A stretch of DNA of 64,000 nt from Hallerella sp964501065 (GTDB lineage Bacteria; Fibrobacterota; Fibrobacteria; Fibrobacterales; Fibrobacteraceae): the NCBI GenBank assembly GCA_964501065.1, contig CAZCRF010000005.1:1-64000 (forward strand). Reading direction: 5' to 3'. Shown in pieces: positions 1 through 8,066 of this stretch. The position numbers were made by a program, and so were the translations under genes. The notes beneath the pieces were generated by a model. That model made no database searches. It had not been told where the DNA came from and saw only the letters and a program-made list of their open reading frames with translations. Position 1 is the first letter of the stretch. Every line of letters begins with the position of its first letter.

Positions 1-2
1 GG

Positions 3-620
3 AAAAGCCCACTTTTTGCGCATGAATTTACAGAAAAGGACTTGCCTAATCGATTTGTCCGCAGGGAAATTTCGAAGACATCGTATGAAACGGAAGCTGA
101 GAAGCCGACCGTCAAATTCACGGAGAACACCGCCATCCGCCTCCCGCCCAATCTTTCCATTTACGCGACCATGAACACCGGCGACCAGAATGTGTTCACT
201 TTGGACAATGCCTTCAAGCGTCGCTTTGATTTTGAGCTCATCAAGAATTCCTTGGAAGGCGAAGAGCATAGGGCGCAGCGCGAGACAAAGATTGAAGGTA
301 CAAATGTCGCTTGGGGTGAATTCTGGGAGAAAATCAACAAGTTGATTCTGGAAAAGCATTCCGCCATGACAAGCTCCGAAGACAAACGCCTCGGCGCTTA
401 TTTCATCGTGGGCGAAGAAAAGTCTGCGGACGGCAAAACCTACCGAGAAATATCAAAGAAGCTTTTCGGCGAGAAAGTTTTGCAATATCTTTGGGACGAC
501 GCGTTCAAATACAAGCGCAACGATGTCTTCCAAGAGGATTGCAATTCGGTTGAATCGCTCATCGAAAACTTTGCCGCCGGAGGCCTTTCTGCTGTGTTCA
601 AAAATTTTCAAGAAAACTGA
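3..620 (+). CDS. McrB/LlaJI-type AAA+ GTPase/ATPase subunit, C-terminal part (cut by window edge)
   Basis: The frame is open to the left edge, so this is only the C-terminal 205 or so residues of a longer protein. It carries the McrB-type segment ATMNTGDQ followed by LDNAFKRRFDF, which in McrB and LlaJI.R1 proteins holds the sensor and arginine-finger region of the AAA+ motor. The Walker motifs must lie upstream of the window. Such motors translocate DNA and work with a nuclease partner to restrict foreign, often modified, DNA. The next gene starts 1 base after this stop and encodes a PD-(D/E)XK nuclease, which supports the pairing. Base composition is more AT-rich than the flanking housekeeping genes, in keeping with a transferred defence module. 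The exact class (McrB versus LlaJI) cannot be settled from this fragment. Confidence 0.75.
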   Translation, partial: KSPLFAHEFTEKDLPNRFVRREISKTSYETEAEKPTVKFTENTAIRLPPNLSIYATMNTGDQNVFTLDNAFKRRFDFELIKNSLEGEEHRAQRETKIEGTNVAWGEFWEKINKLILEKHSAMTSSEDKRLGAYFIVGEEKSADGKTYREISKKLFGEKVLQYLWDDAFKYKRNDVFQEDCNSVESLIENFAAGGLSAVFKNFQEN

Positions 621-621
621 A

Positions 622-1935
622 ATGGACGATGGCGGATTCAAAAAATTTTGCATTCCGCAAGATGATTTGTCGGATGCACGCGAACGATTCGTCGGGATAA
701 AATTTTCCGGAGGCAAGCCGCAAATCTATTTCCCTTACGGATGTTTTCAAAATTTTGAAACCGCTGCCGAGGATGAACTTCGTCAAGTTTTTTCACATTT
801 GATGGATGTTCTTTCGGACAAGAATTTGATAAGCGCTGCGGAGGATTCGAATTACGCCTCTTCTTTCGAATTTGAAGCCGAGCTGGATTTCCCGTTCCAA
901 GAATTTTTGTACGTATTGGATTATTATCTGAACTTCGGCTTGTTCAAGGAAACCGAAAAGATTTACAAGCGAGGGGCTCGCGGCAAAATCAACTGGGGAC
1001 GAACCATAAAAAATGTTCGCCCACAAGTTTTTGAAAACGGGAACGGTCCGGGAATCGTTTACTTGAGTACGATTTCAAGTTGCAATTCACAAGGCGAAAA
1101 TCAGCTGGTCACCTGGATTCATGAGTTCTGCGTGGCGCAGGCGCAAAGGCTTGTCGGACCGCTTTATGGCATTGAAACCAATGTCGAATCGACTCTAGAT
1201 TTTGACTACGAACTTTTTTCCACCGTGCTCAATGAGAAGTGCACCAAAACTTTCAACGATAGCAAGCTCCGCCTTTTTCATTCCATGAAAGCAATTGTGG
1301 AATACCTGCAAGGAAATCGGGTTGACGGGACTCTCGGCGATTCCTGTTACGGCGTGTCCAGCTTCGCCCCGGTGTGGGAAAAAATGTTGGATCGCATCTT
1401 CGGCAATATTGGCGAAAACGAAAACAAGGAAGGCTTCAATCCTCATTGCGGCTGGATTTTCCCGAACGGCAGCAAAAGAGATGCCGATGATAAAAAGTTC
1501 GCCATGCGTCCGGACACCATTTTGCGATATGGGGAGGAGCTTCTTGTAATCGACGCGAAATTCTACACGAACAACAATCTTCCCACGTCAAGTTCCATCG
1601 GCAAGCAAATCGTGTATGCGGAATTTGCGGAAAAGAAGGGATTGGCAGAGGGCGACAAAATTTTCAACGTGTTCCTTCTGCCGAGCCGCTGTGGAACAAG
1701 CCCCGAAAATGCGATTCCGTACGGAATGACTTATCTGGGAACAGCCGTCGCCGATTGGACGGACGGTTCAAAGCCCTATCATCAAATCATCGGCATCCAA
1801 CTGGACGTGAAATCCGTGATGCGCAATTACCGCCGAAACGAAACAGCGCAAACCAAACTGGCGAAAATCGTGAAGGATGCGCGGGACGAAAGAGGGGGAG
1901 AAGGCTTTCCGCATCATGAAGCTTGGACAAAATAA
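622..1935 (+). CDS. McrC/LlaJI-like PD-(D/E)XK restriction endonuclease subunit
   Basis: A 437-residue protein whose start is placed at the ATG directly after the stop of the McrB-like gene (1-base gap, so probably translationally coupled; no good Shine-Dalgarno). The C-terminal half has a PD-(D/E)XK nuclease core: RPDTIL with Asp298, then LLVIDAKF giving Asp311-x-Lys313. The N-terminal half is mixed alpha/beta and probably binds the motor partner. By family knowledge this is the nuclease chain of a McrBC or LlaJI-type system, which cleaves when the GTPase/ATPase translocates. An upstream extension in the same frame overlaps the McrB gene and is rejected. Any partner methyltransferases would lie left of the window. 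Assignment to the LlaJI family rather than classical McrC is by recollection of its layout and is uncertain. Confidence 0.72.
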   Translation: MDDGGFKKFCIPQDDLSDARERFVGIKFSGGKPQIYFPYGCFQNFETAAEDELRQVFSHLMDVLSDKNLISAAEDSNYASSFEFEAELDFPFQEFLYVLDYYLNFGLFKETEKIYKRGARGKINWGRTIKNVRPQVFENGNGPGIVYLSTISSCNSQGENQLVTWIHEFCVAQAQRLVGPLYGIETNVESTLDFDYELFSTVLNEKCTKTFNDSKLRLFHSMKAIVEYLQGNRVDGTLGDSCYGVSSFAPVWEKMLDRIFGNIGENENKEGFNPHCGWIFPNGSKRDADDKKFAMRPDTILRYGEELLVIDAKFYTNNNLPTSSSIGKQIVYAEFAEKKGLAEGDKIFNVFLLPSRCGTSPENAIPYGMTYLGTAVADWTDGSKPYHQIIGIQLDVKSVMRNYRRNETAQTKLAKIVKDARDERGGEGFPHHEAWTK

Positions 1936-2151
1936 CCTGTCCGCTTACGGAATCGGCGATGTGTTCGGGGATGAATTTCTCCATTGGCAAGAATGCGGAA
2001 TTTGACTACGGACAAGCGGACAGCGTTGCGGCTGTTTCCGCCAAAACAACCAAGTCGACGATTTCAAATTTCGCGAAACTTTGCCGCGGACGCGATGCGA
2101 GACTTTGGCCAAAGTCAATCGTTTCGTCTGGAATCCAGCCCTTTCAAAAGC

Positions 2152-2157
2152 TATATT
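2152..2157 (+). promoter_or_regulatory. -10-like TATATT box 6 bases before mnmE
   Basis: TATATT ends 6 bases before the GTG chosen as the mnmE start, and no Shine-Dalgarno precedes that GTG. This fits a leaderless transcript. No strong -35 is visible. The rest of the 228-base interval from 1936 to 2163 holds no convincing gene. Confidence 0.4.
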
Positions 2158-2163
2158 TCGCCC

Positions 2164-3501
2164 GTGGAACAGACAATCGTAGCTCCCGCGACGCCAAACG
2201 GCACGTCCGCCCTTGCCGTCATCCGCATCAGCGGACCGGACACTCGAACCGTTTTGCAAAAAATATTCTCTTGCGATGCCCCGAAGTCGCGCCATGCCGC
2301 TCTCGCGACGGCCAGGGACCCGGAGACGAAAAAGCCTCTCGATTCGCTGGTGTATCTTTTTTACGAAGGGCCGAATTCTTACACGGGGGAAGATTCCGCG
2401 GAAATGTTCCCTCACGGGAATCCGCTGATTGTCCGGCGGCTGGTGGCAGCCCTTTGCAAAATTCCGAACGTGCGCGTCGCTCACCGCGGAGAATTCACAA
2501 AGCGCGCCTTTTTGAACGGCAAGATGGACTTGGTGCAGGCGGAATCCGTCGCCGACATCATCCACGGCCGGACGCAGTCCGCTGTCGAAAATGCGCAAAA
2601 GATGCTCTCCGGAAAATTCTCCCGGGAAATTCGCGATTTGGCGGAAAAGTTGAAGCAGCTGTCCGCGCGGATAGAATTGGATGTGGACTTCGTGGAAGAG
2701 GAGGCGGAGCCCGATGTGGAAGGTTGGAGCGCGTCCGTGGAGGAAATCCGCAGCCGCGTCCGGAATTTGATTTCCCGGTTCAAAAGCGGAGGCTCGCTCG
2801 ACAGGCGTCCCCGGGTCGTTTTGTACGGACTGCCGAACGCCGGGAAGTCGAGTCTCTTGAACGCCTTGTTGCGGGAAAACCGCGTCTTGGTGAGCGACAT
2901 CCCGGGGACGACGAGGGATTTCGTCGAAGTTCCCCTGACGCTTCCGTCCGGAGACGTCACTCTTGTCGATACGGCGGGCATCGCGGATGCGGCGCAGAGC
3001 GATTTGGACAGGCTTTCCATGGAAAAGAGCGAGGAAGCGTTGGAATCTGCGGACTTGGGAGTTCTCCTCGTCGATGCGACGGATTTGTGCTCGGAAGCGG
3101 TCCGGAAGGAAGTGGAGGAGGCGCGCGGCAGGGGACGTTGGGTCGTTTATTCGAAGATGGACTTGGCGGAGAACTTGCCAGTGCCGGAATGGGCGATGGG
3201 GGTCTCGGCGAAAAGGAATGCGGGTCTTTCCGAATTCATCAAAAGGTTGGACTCGGAGCTTTTCCCCCGAGGCGCGGAAAGCGACGAATATTGGATTACG
3301 AGCGAGCGCGCCTGTGCGTCCTTGCAAGAGGCGGATGCCTGTCTCGGGCGGATTCAAAAACTGTTGGGGGAAAACCCCGCCGTGGAACTTGTCGCTTTTG
3401 AAATGCGTGGCGCGATGAATGCGCTCGCGTCCATCACCGGGGAGATTTCCTCCGAGGACGTCCTCCAGACGATTTTCAGCGGATTCTGCATCGGGAAGTA
3501 A
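2164..3501 (+). CDS. mnmE: tRNA uridine-5-carboxymethylaminomethyl(34) synthesis GTPase MnmE
   Basis: MnmE works with MnmG to make the cmnm5 modification at U34 of certain tRNAs. The GTG start gives 445 residues, the usual family length, and begins VEQTIVAPATP, matching the conserved N-terminal folate-binding domain. The G domain has G1 GLPNAGKSS (about 222), G2 in IPGTTRD (about 246), G3 DTAGI (about 269), a G4 variant SKMD instead of NKxD, and G5 SAKRN. The C-terminus is FCIGK with the catalytic cysteine. In-frame ATGs at 1984 and 2095 would add unrelated residues; the TATATT just before 2164 argues for the shorter form. It converges on the pectate lyase gene with a shared terminator between them. 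Confidence 0.93.
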   Translation: MEQTIVAPATPNGTSALAVIRISGPDTRTVLQKIFSCDAPKSRHAALATARDPETKKPLDSLVYLFYEGPNSYTGEDSAEMFPHGNPLIVRRLVAALCKIPNVRVAHRGEFTKRAFLNGKMDLVQAESVADIIHGRTQSAVENAQKMLSGKFSREIRDLAEKLKQLSARIELDVDFVEEEAEPDVEGWSASVEEIRSRVRNLISRFKSGGSLDRRPRVVLYGLPNAGKSSLLNALLRENRVLVSDIPGTTRDFVEVPLTLPSGDVTLVDTAGIADAAQSDLDRLSMEKSEEALESADLGVLLVDATDLCSEAVRKEVEEARGRGRWVVYSKMDLAENLPVPEWAMGVSAKRNAGLSEFIKRLDSELFPRGAESDEYWITSERACASLQEADACLGRIQKLLGENPAVELVAFEMRGAMNALASITGEISSEDVLQTIFSGFCIGK

Positions 3502-3518
3502 TCGGCAGTTTTGCAAAG

Positions 3519-3546
3519 GGAAGGCCTCCCGGTCGGGAGGACTTCC
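3519..3546. terminator. Bidirectional hairpin between mnmE and pectate lyase
   Basis: Stem GGAAG-g-CCTCCC, loop GGTC, then GGGAGG-a-CTTCC. It lies between two convergent genes. The minus-strand reading is followed by CCCTTTTG and the plus-strand reading by TTGGTTTT, so it can serve both. Confidence 0.65.
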
Positions 3547-3567
3547 TTGGTTTTGGAGAGGGACTGT

Positions 3568-5376
3568 CTATTGGATTTTCACCCGCCGAGAGAGATTCGC
3601 GCCGCCGCCCCGGACGTTCAAGATGTAGAATCCCGGGGCCAAGTTCCCCTTGGAAACGGTCAAGGAATTTTCCCCGGCTTCCACGTGGACGGTTTGGGAT
3701 TCTGCGACGATGCCCGTTGCGCTGTAGAGCGTCACTTTTACGGAGCCAGACCGGGGTGCCGTGAATCGGGCCGTTTCTGCGGAAGTGATGACCGCCGAGG
3801 AAATTTCCAACCGCCGGCTTTTTGAAAATATCGATTCGGTCCCTTCGGGGGAGGAGCTGCCCGCGTTGCTGTTGGAAGAGACGGTTTCGGCTGCGGAAGA
3901 GGAACTTCCCGCTTTTGAAGAGCTGGAGCTTTCCGGGGAAGCTTCGCTCGAACTGCTCTGGCCGCCTCCCGATGCTGTCACTGTGATGCTTCCCGTCTTC
4001 GTCGCGTTCGACGCCGCCCCGACTGTCGTTACGGTGAACGTGTAGGTCCCGGGCGAGGCCGTACTCGAAGCCGCCCCCGAAATCACGAAATCGTTCCCGT
4101 TCTGTGTTCCGGAAATTCCGTCGGGAAGTCCTTCGACCGTCGCGCCGGATGCGTTCTCGATGGTGTAGTAGAAGCTCGCAATCTCTTCGCCTTGTGAGAC
4201 TGTTTGCGTGGAAGAACCCGCTCCGTGCTTGGTCAGGGAGGCCGCGCCCGAAAGGCTCGAAGAACTTGAAACATTGGCGGAAATGCTTGATGAAGATGCG
4301 CTTGCTTTTGAGGAGGAACTTGCCGCCGCCGATGAGGATACGGGGGTGACTGTGGTCGAAGTTTCCGGATCCGGGAGGTTCGCGCCCGCGTAAAGTTGGA
4401 TGGAGTCGCGGAGGGCGTACGCTTTCGCCTGGGTGCTCACGTCCGTGATGCCCATGGAATAGCTTGGGGAAAAGGCCGCCGAGTTCGTTCCGCTGCCGGA
4501 GTTCCCGCTCGTGCCTTCCGTGTAATTGCCGTTTGAATAGACGGCCGTGTAATCACCGTCGTAAAGGTCGATGGGCTTCTTCACGCCGATGAAGACGTTC
4601 CCTTCGACGCGGAGATCCGCCTTGTAGGCTGCCCGGACGCAGTGGCTTGCGTCGTCACTGTCGAAGAGGTTGTTCGCCACGTGGACTTGCCCGAACCGGA
4701 CGCGGGGCATGCGCTCCTTGGAGCCGTCCGCCCACCAGTTGTGGTGAAGGGTCGTTTTCAGTTTGCCGGAGTCCGTCGTCTTGCTGTCGCTGTTCCCGAT
4801 CAAGTTGGAAAACTGGTGCTCCGAGGATGCGCTCGTGTAGTGGAATTTGCTCCAGGAGATGGTGACGTAGTTCGCCCCGTTGATGACGTCCAAGTTCCCG
4901 TCTTCGCCGTCATAGACTTCCACGTGGTCTATCCAGACGCGCGTTCCGCCCTTTACGTGCATGCAATCCCCCGCGTCCTTGTCGATGGCCCCCGCACCTT
5001 CGACGATGATGTTCCGGATGATGACGTTGTCGCCCGTGATGTTCAAGACGGTATTGTCTTCGTTGGTGGTCCCCGTGTAGGTCTGTTTTAGAATCGCGCC
5101 GCGGTAGCCGTAAATGGTGACGTTCGATGCGACTTCGATGGCGCTCTTGGAGGCGACTGTGTAAGTGCCCGGTTTGACGTAAATCGTGTAATTGCCCGCT
5201 TCTGCGTATTTCCGCAGGTCGCTTGTCGTGCTGACCGTGACAACGGTTTTCCCGGCGCCGCCGGTGGTCCCCCCGTTTTGGGTCGCCCAGCCCGCGATGG
5301 GCAAGTCTGGCGCGATGGCTGCAAAAGAGGTTGCGGCGAAGGCCGCGGCAAACAGAGTCGCTTTTTTCAGTTTCAT
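3568..5376 (-). CDS. Secreted pectate lyase (polysaccharide lyase family 1) with Ig-like module and C-terminal sorting-like tail
   Basis: A 602-residue exported enzyme. The start chosen begins MKLKKATLFAAAFA, a clear signal peptide, with AAGGAA as Shine-Dalgarno; an upstream in-frame extension is rejected. Residues about 25-320 form the parallel beta-helix: WIDHVEVYDG and RMPRVRFGQVHVANN are hallmark PL1 segments, the latter carrying the catalytic arginine region. A serine-rich linker (about 335-375) leads to a putative Ig-like domain, a second serine/alanine linker follows, and the last 60 or so residues (ending GFYILNVRGGG...RRVKIQ) resemble the C-terminal signals of type IX secretion substrates. 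It cleaves homogalacturonan by beta-elimination outside the cell. Use of type IX secretion is inferred, not shown. Confidence 0.9.
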   Translation of the reverse strand: MKLKKATLFAAAFAATSFAAIAPDLPIAGWATQNGGTTGGAGKTVVTVSTTSDLRKYAEAGNYTIYVKPGTYTVASKSAIEVASNVTIYGYRGAILKQTYTGTTNEDNTVLNITGDNVIIRNIIVEGAGAIDKDAGDCMHVKGGTRVWIDHVEVYDGEDGNLDVINGANYVTISWSKFHYTSASSEHQFSNLIGNSDSKTTDSGKLKTTLHHNWWADGSKERMPRVRFGQVHVANNLFDSDDASHCVRAAYKADLRVEGNVFIGVKKPIDLYDGDYTAVYSNGNYTEGTSGNSGSGTNSAAFSPSYSMGITDVSTQAKAYALRDSIQLYAGANLPDPETSTTVTPVSSSAAASSSSKASASSSSISANVSSSSSLSGAASLTKHGAGSSTQTVSQGEEIASFYYTIENASGATVEGLPDGISGTQNGNDFVISGAASSTASPGTYTFTVTTVGAASNATKTGSITVTASGGGQSSSSEASPESSSSSKAGSSSSAAETVSSNSNAGSSSPEGTESIFSKSRRLEISSAVITSAETARFTAPRSGSVKVTLYSATGIVAESQTVHVEAGENSLTVSKGNLAPGFYILNVRGGGANLSRRVKIQ

Positions 5377-5389
5377 GATCACCCATTCC

Positions 5390-5413
5390 TTTTTTGAGAA
5401 TGTTCTCAAAAAA
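5390..5413. promoter_or_regulatory. Inverted repeat in the pectate lyase leader (operator or attenuator candidate)
   Basis: Arms TTTTTTGAGAA and TTCTCAAAAAA are perfect complements separated by 2 bases, lying directly upstream of the pectate lyase Shine-Dalgarno. The core TGAGAA-nn-TTCTCA has operator-like symmetry. Related half-sites TTCTCAAA occur at 5565-5572 and, in inverted and slightly varied form, at 5478-5485. A -10-like TATTTT on the minus strand lies at 5465-5470. The rest of 5377-5616 is AT-rich and holds no gene. Confidence 0.5.
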
Positions 5414-5616
5414 TTCTGCATTCAAATTAAGATTTCTTTGAAGGAAAAGCGAGAGGAATTTTCTAAAATAAGGTGAATTTGAGAGAAAGTGGCTAAAATT
5501 CGAAATTTTCAAAACGTTGCAAAGAAAATTTTACATTAAGCCGAAAGGTCTTCTGTTTCGTTTGTTCTCAAATTGTGCGGAGTTCGTTGCGCGGACTTTT
5601 TCCTGGATTCGGCTAG

Positions 5617-7323
5617 TCAGTCTTCTTCCGGATTTTCGAAGCGGAGTAGTGCCGCTGCGAGTTTCTGCCCGCTTGGGAGTTCCGCGTCTTTGGAAAAACC
5701 TTGGGGCAGTCGGCGAAAGCCCACGTTTTGGATTTGCCCGGAGAGTTTTCGAATCGCTTCGTCAGCGGGGACGTTTTCCGCGTTCTGCAATAGGTTGAGG
5801 AGAAAAAGTCCGGTTCCGCTGAGGGCGGGAGTGCGGCCCGTGGGGAAGACCGCCCGGAGGTTCGCGCGGATGAATCCGATGGAAAGTTCCTGGCCTCGGA
5901 GGCGCACCTTGACTTGCCGTTCCTGGGGGCTTCGCACCTTCAATCCTGGAGTCAAGGCTTTTGAAAGGGCGGTCAAGGGGCGGCATGAAAATTTCCCGAA
6001 CGCGGGGAGGCCGGTCGGAGGATTTTCGCGGGGGGCTTCCGCGGAGATTTCCTTCGCCCTTTCCGTTTCGCAGCACGGTCTGTAATTTCGCATGACCAGA
6101 ACCGTGTCCGCGACGTTCAGGTAATCCCCGCAGGCCCCGACGACGATGACCAGGTTCACTCCCAGCTTTTTCAGCTCTTCCGCCCGGTCCGCCAAGGGAA
6201 TCAGGGGTTCGTCCTTTTCTCCGACTAGGGCGCGCATCCGCTTGTCGCGGATTAAAAAATTCACGGCAGAGGCGTCTTCGTCGATGTAGAGCGTCTTTGC
6301 GCCGAACTCCAACGCTTCCAAGAAGTTCGCCGCTTCGCTGGTGGAGCCTGATGCCGCCTTGGTGCGGAAGGATTCCGTGGAGACTCCGAAGGGGAGGTTC
6401 TTGACGAATGGCGAGATGCGCGTCCCGTTCACGACTCGCCCCGGTTCTGCGGCGATGCGGACTGCCGAAGGGTCTGTCACCACCCACTCGCGTCCGTCCC
6501 CGAGTACATGCGGAACTGTAGCGCTTTCCAAGGCGTCGAGGAGGGTCGACTTCCCGTGGTAGGCGCCGCCCGCGATTAAAGTGATTCCCGCCGGAACGGC
6601 CATGCCCGGAATGCTCTTTCCGCAGGCTTCGAAGGTTTGCAACAGTTCTTTCGGAGATTCGAACGGCACGGCGTTCTTTTTGGGCGAGTCGCTCTGTCCC
6701 GATTCGCGGGGGAGAATGGCTCCGTTCGGGACGAAGGCGACAAGTCCGCGTTCCCGCATTTGTGCAAGGAGCGACTCCCGGATTTCCAAAGATTCGATGG
6801 CCGCCGCCGCTCCGACGCGATCCTTTTCCGTATTCAGGTAGAGCGAAAGCAGCAAGTCCGGGATTGTCGATGTCAAAAGCTCGATGGCCGCCGCCGAATC
6901 GATTTGCCGTTTTTCTCCCGGAAGCTCGACGGAGAGCGTCGCTTCGACGACCGCCTTCCCGCCGTTTTCCGAGGGTCCGCCCACCCAAAGGGAGTTGCGC
7001 ACCAGGATTTCGCTTCCCGGAGTCATCACGCTCACGGGGAATTTCTCGTCCGCATGCGATTCCACTTCCGCATGGAGCCGCCTCAGCAGGTGGTCCGCCA
7101 AGGCGAGGCGTTTCGTGGGGAAGTTCCCCCATTCCGCGGGGATTCCCAAGGCTTCTATCGGGGCCTTGAACTTGAGCCTGGACGCCGGCGCGTAAGGGTC
7201 GCCTTGCACGTGGATGAATTCCAGATCGAAATCGCCGAAGTTCCAAGTTTTCCCGGCGAGGCTCTTGTATAGCCCGTAGCTTTTGCCGGTGAAGGTGCGC
7301 AATTTTTGATAAAGTTCTTTCAT
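5617..7323 (-). CDS. Predicted ATPase of the ABC class (ABC_ATPase family)
   Basis: A 568-residue soluble P-loop protein. Walker A is GGAYHGKST and the Walker B-like segment is TLYIDEDASAVNFLIRD. It also has VVGACGDYLNVADTV, the set of motifs typical of the large uncharacterised ABC_ATPase family. The start MKELYQKLRTFTGKSYG is chosen over a 39-residue upstream extension that would run back over the divergent PEGA gene. It is transcribed toward the pectate lyase gene but 240 bases separate them, so co-transcription is doubtful. There is no transmembrane segment and no transporter partner nearby. The family's biochemical role is unknown to me; nucleotide binding is all that can be claimed. Confidence 0.82.
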   Translation of the reverse strand: MKELYQKLRTFTGKSYGLYKSLAGKTWNFGDFDLEFIHVQGDPYAPASRLKFKAPIEALGIPAEWGNFPTKRLALADHLLRRLHAEVESHADEKFPVSVMTPGSEILVRNSLWVGGPSENGGKAVVEATLSVELPGEKRQIDSAAAIELLTSTIPDLLLSLYLNTEKDRVGAAAAIESLEIRESLLAQMRERGLVAFVPNGAILPRESGQSDSPKKNAVPFESPKELLQTFEACGKSIPGMAVPAGITLIAGGAYHGKSTLLDALESATVPHVLGDGREWVVTDPSAVRIAAEPGRVVNGTRISPFVKNLPFGVSTESFRTKAASGSTSEAANFLEALEFGAKTLYIDEDASAVNFLIRDKRMRALVGEKDEPLIPLADRAEELKKLGVNLVIVVGACGDYLNVADTVLVMRNYRPCCETERAKEISAEAPRENPPTGLPAFGKFSCRPLTALSKALTPGLKVRSPQERQVKVRLRGQELSIGFIRANLRAVFPTGRTPALSGTGLFLLNLLQNAENVPADEAIRKLSGQIQNVGFRRLPQGFSKDAELPSGQKLAAALLRFENPEED

Positions 7324-7393
7324 TTCTCGACAAAAGTATAATTTGCAAGGGCTTTTTTTGGATTCGGGGGCTCCGACCGGGTCATTTTCTTTG

Positions 7394-7399
7394 TATCTT
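7394..7399 (+). promoter_or_regulatory. -10-like TATCTT upstream of the PEGA-domain gene
   Basis: TATCTT sits 26 bases before the ATG, leaving room for the clear AAGGAG ribosome-binding site. The -35 region is poor. Confidence 0.35.
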
Positions 7400-7425
7400 A
7401 ATACCGATTCAGAAGGAGATTCTTC

Positions 7426-7962
7426 ATGACTTTTTGCCAAAGACTTTTTGCCTTGAGCGCCACGTTGATTTCATTTTGCGCCTTGTCCGCCATGGCCGAG
7501 GAACCGCCCCCCCGCGGGCAGCCCGCCAAGGTGACGATTATCACCGAACCGCCCAACAGCGAAGTGTATCTCGGCGGCGAGCTTTTGGGGAAAAGCCCCA
7601 TCGAGAACCGCGACGTCCAATCCGGGCGTCAAACGTTGATCGTCGTGGACCAGGGCTATGAGCTTGTCAACAAGAGGGTCAACATTTGGCCGAACAAGCC
7701 GAACAACTTCAACTTCGGCACGGTCATCCCCAAGGGGCACATCGAAGTGACGACCATTCCCGGCAAGTGCATCATCTATGTGGACGGTGACAATGCGGAC
7801 AAGACCGACGGCGCGCCGCTCACCGTGCACAATTTGGATGCCGGCGACCACATGGTGCGCGCGGAGTGCAACAACGGCCGCTCTGCGGAAAAGATGGTGA
7901 AGGTCGAAGGGGAAAAGACCGTCCAGGTGACGATTGACGCCTCCGGCAAAAAGAAGCGTTGA
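7426..7962 (+). CDS. Secreted PEGA-domain protein
   Basis: A 178-residue protein with a signal peptide (MTFCQRLFALSATLISFCALSAMA) and then two PEGA-type repeats. The first has VTIITEPPNSEVYLGGELLGKSP and the second has IEVTTIPGKCIIYVDGD...GAPLTVH. PEGA repeats are small beta-rich surface or periplasmic modules often linked to cell-envelope proteins; no catalytic function is known. The ATG at 7426 has a strong AAGGAG 7 bases upstream. It is divergent from the ABC-class ATPase gene and followed by a good terminator, so it is probably monocistronic. The C-terminus is basic (GKKKR). Partner or ligand cannot be deduced. Confidence 0.82.
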   Translation: MTFCQRLFALSATLISFCALSAMAEEPPPRGQPAKVTIITEPPNSEVYLGGELLGKSPIENRDVQSGRQTLIVVDQGYELVNKRVNIWPNKPNNFNFGTVIPKGHIEVTTIPGKCIIYVDGDNADKTDGAPLTVHNLDAGDHMVRAECNNGRSAEKMVKVEGEKTVQVTIDASGKKKR

Positions 7963-7987
7963 TTCCGCCGGATTTTTGAAACGAAGC

Positions 7988-8015
7988 GGGATTGCCCTGG
8001 CGGCAATCCCTTTTT
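7988..8015 (+). terminator. Rho-independent terminator after the PEGA gene
   Basis: Perfect 9-bp stem GGGATTGCC / GGCAATCCC with a 5-base loop, followed by TTTTT. Confidence 0.85.
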
Positions 8016-8066
8016 GCGTGAATCGTCAGGATTATCGATTTCTGATGGCTCGCAAAAGTCGAAGCG

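Noticed and set aside
1923..3516. Long frames of about 490-520 codons on both strands over mnmE
   Set aside because: They are shadows of the high-GC mnmE codons; their translations are rich in Arg/Gly/Ser/Pro without any domain, while the mnmE frame has all GTPase motifs.
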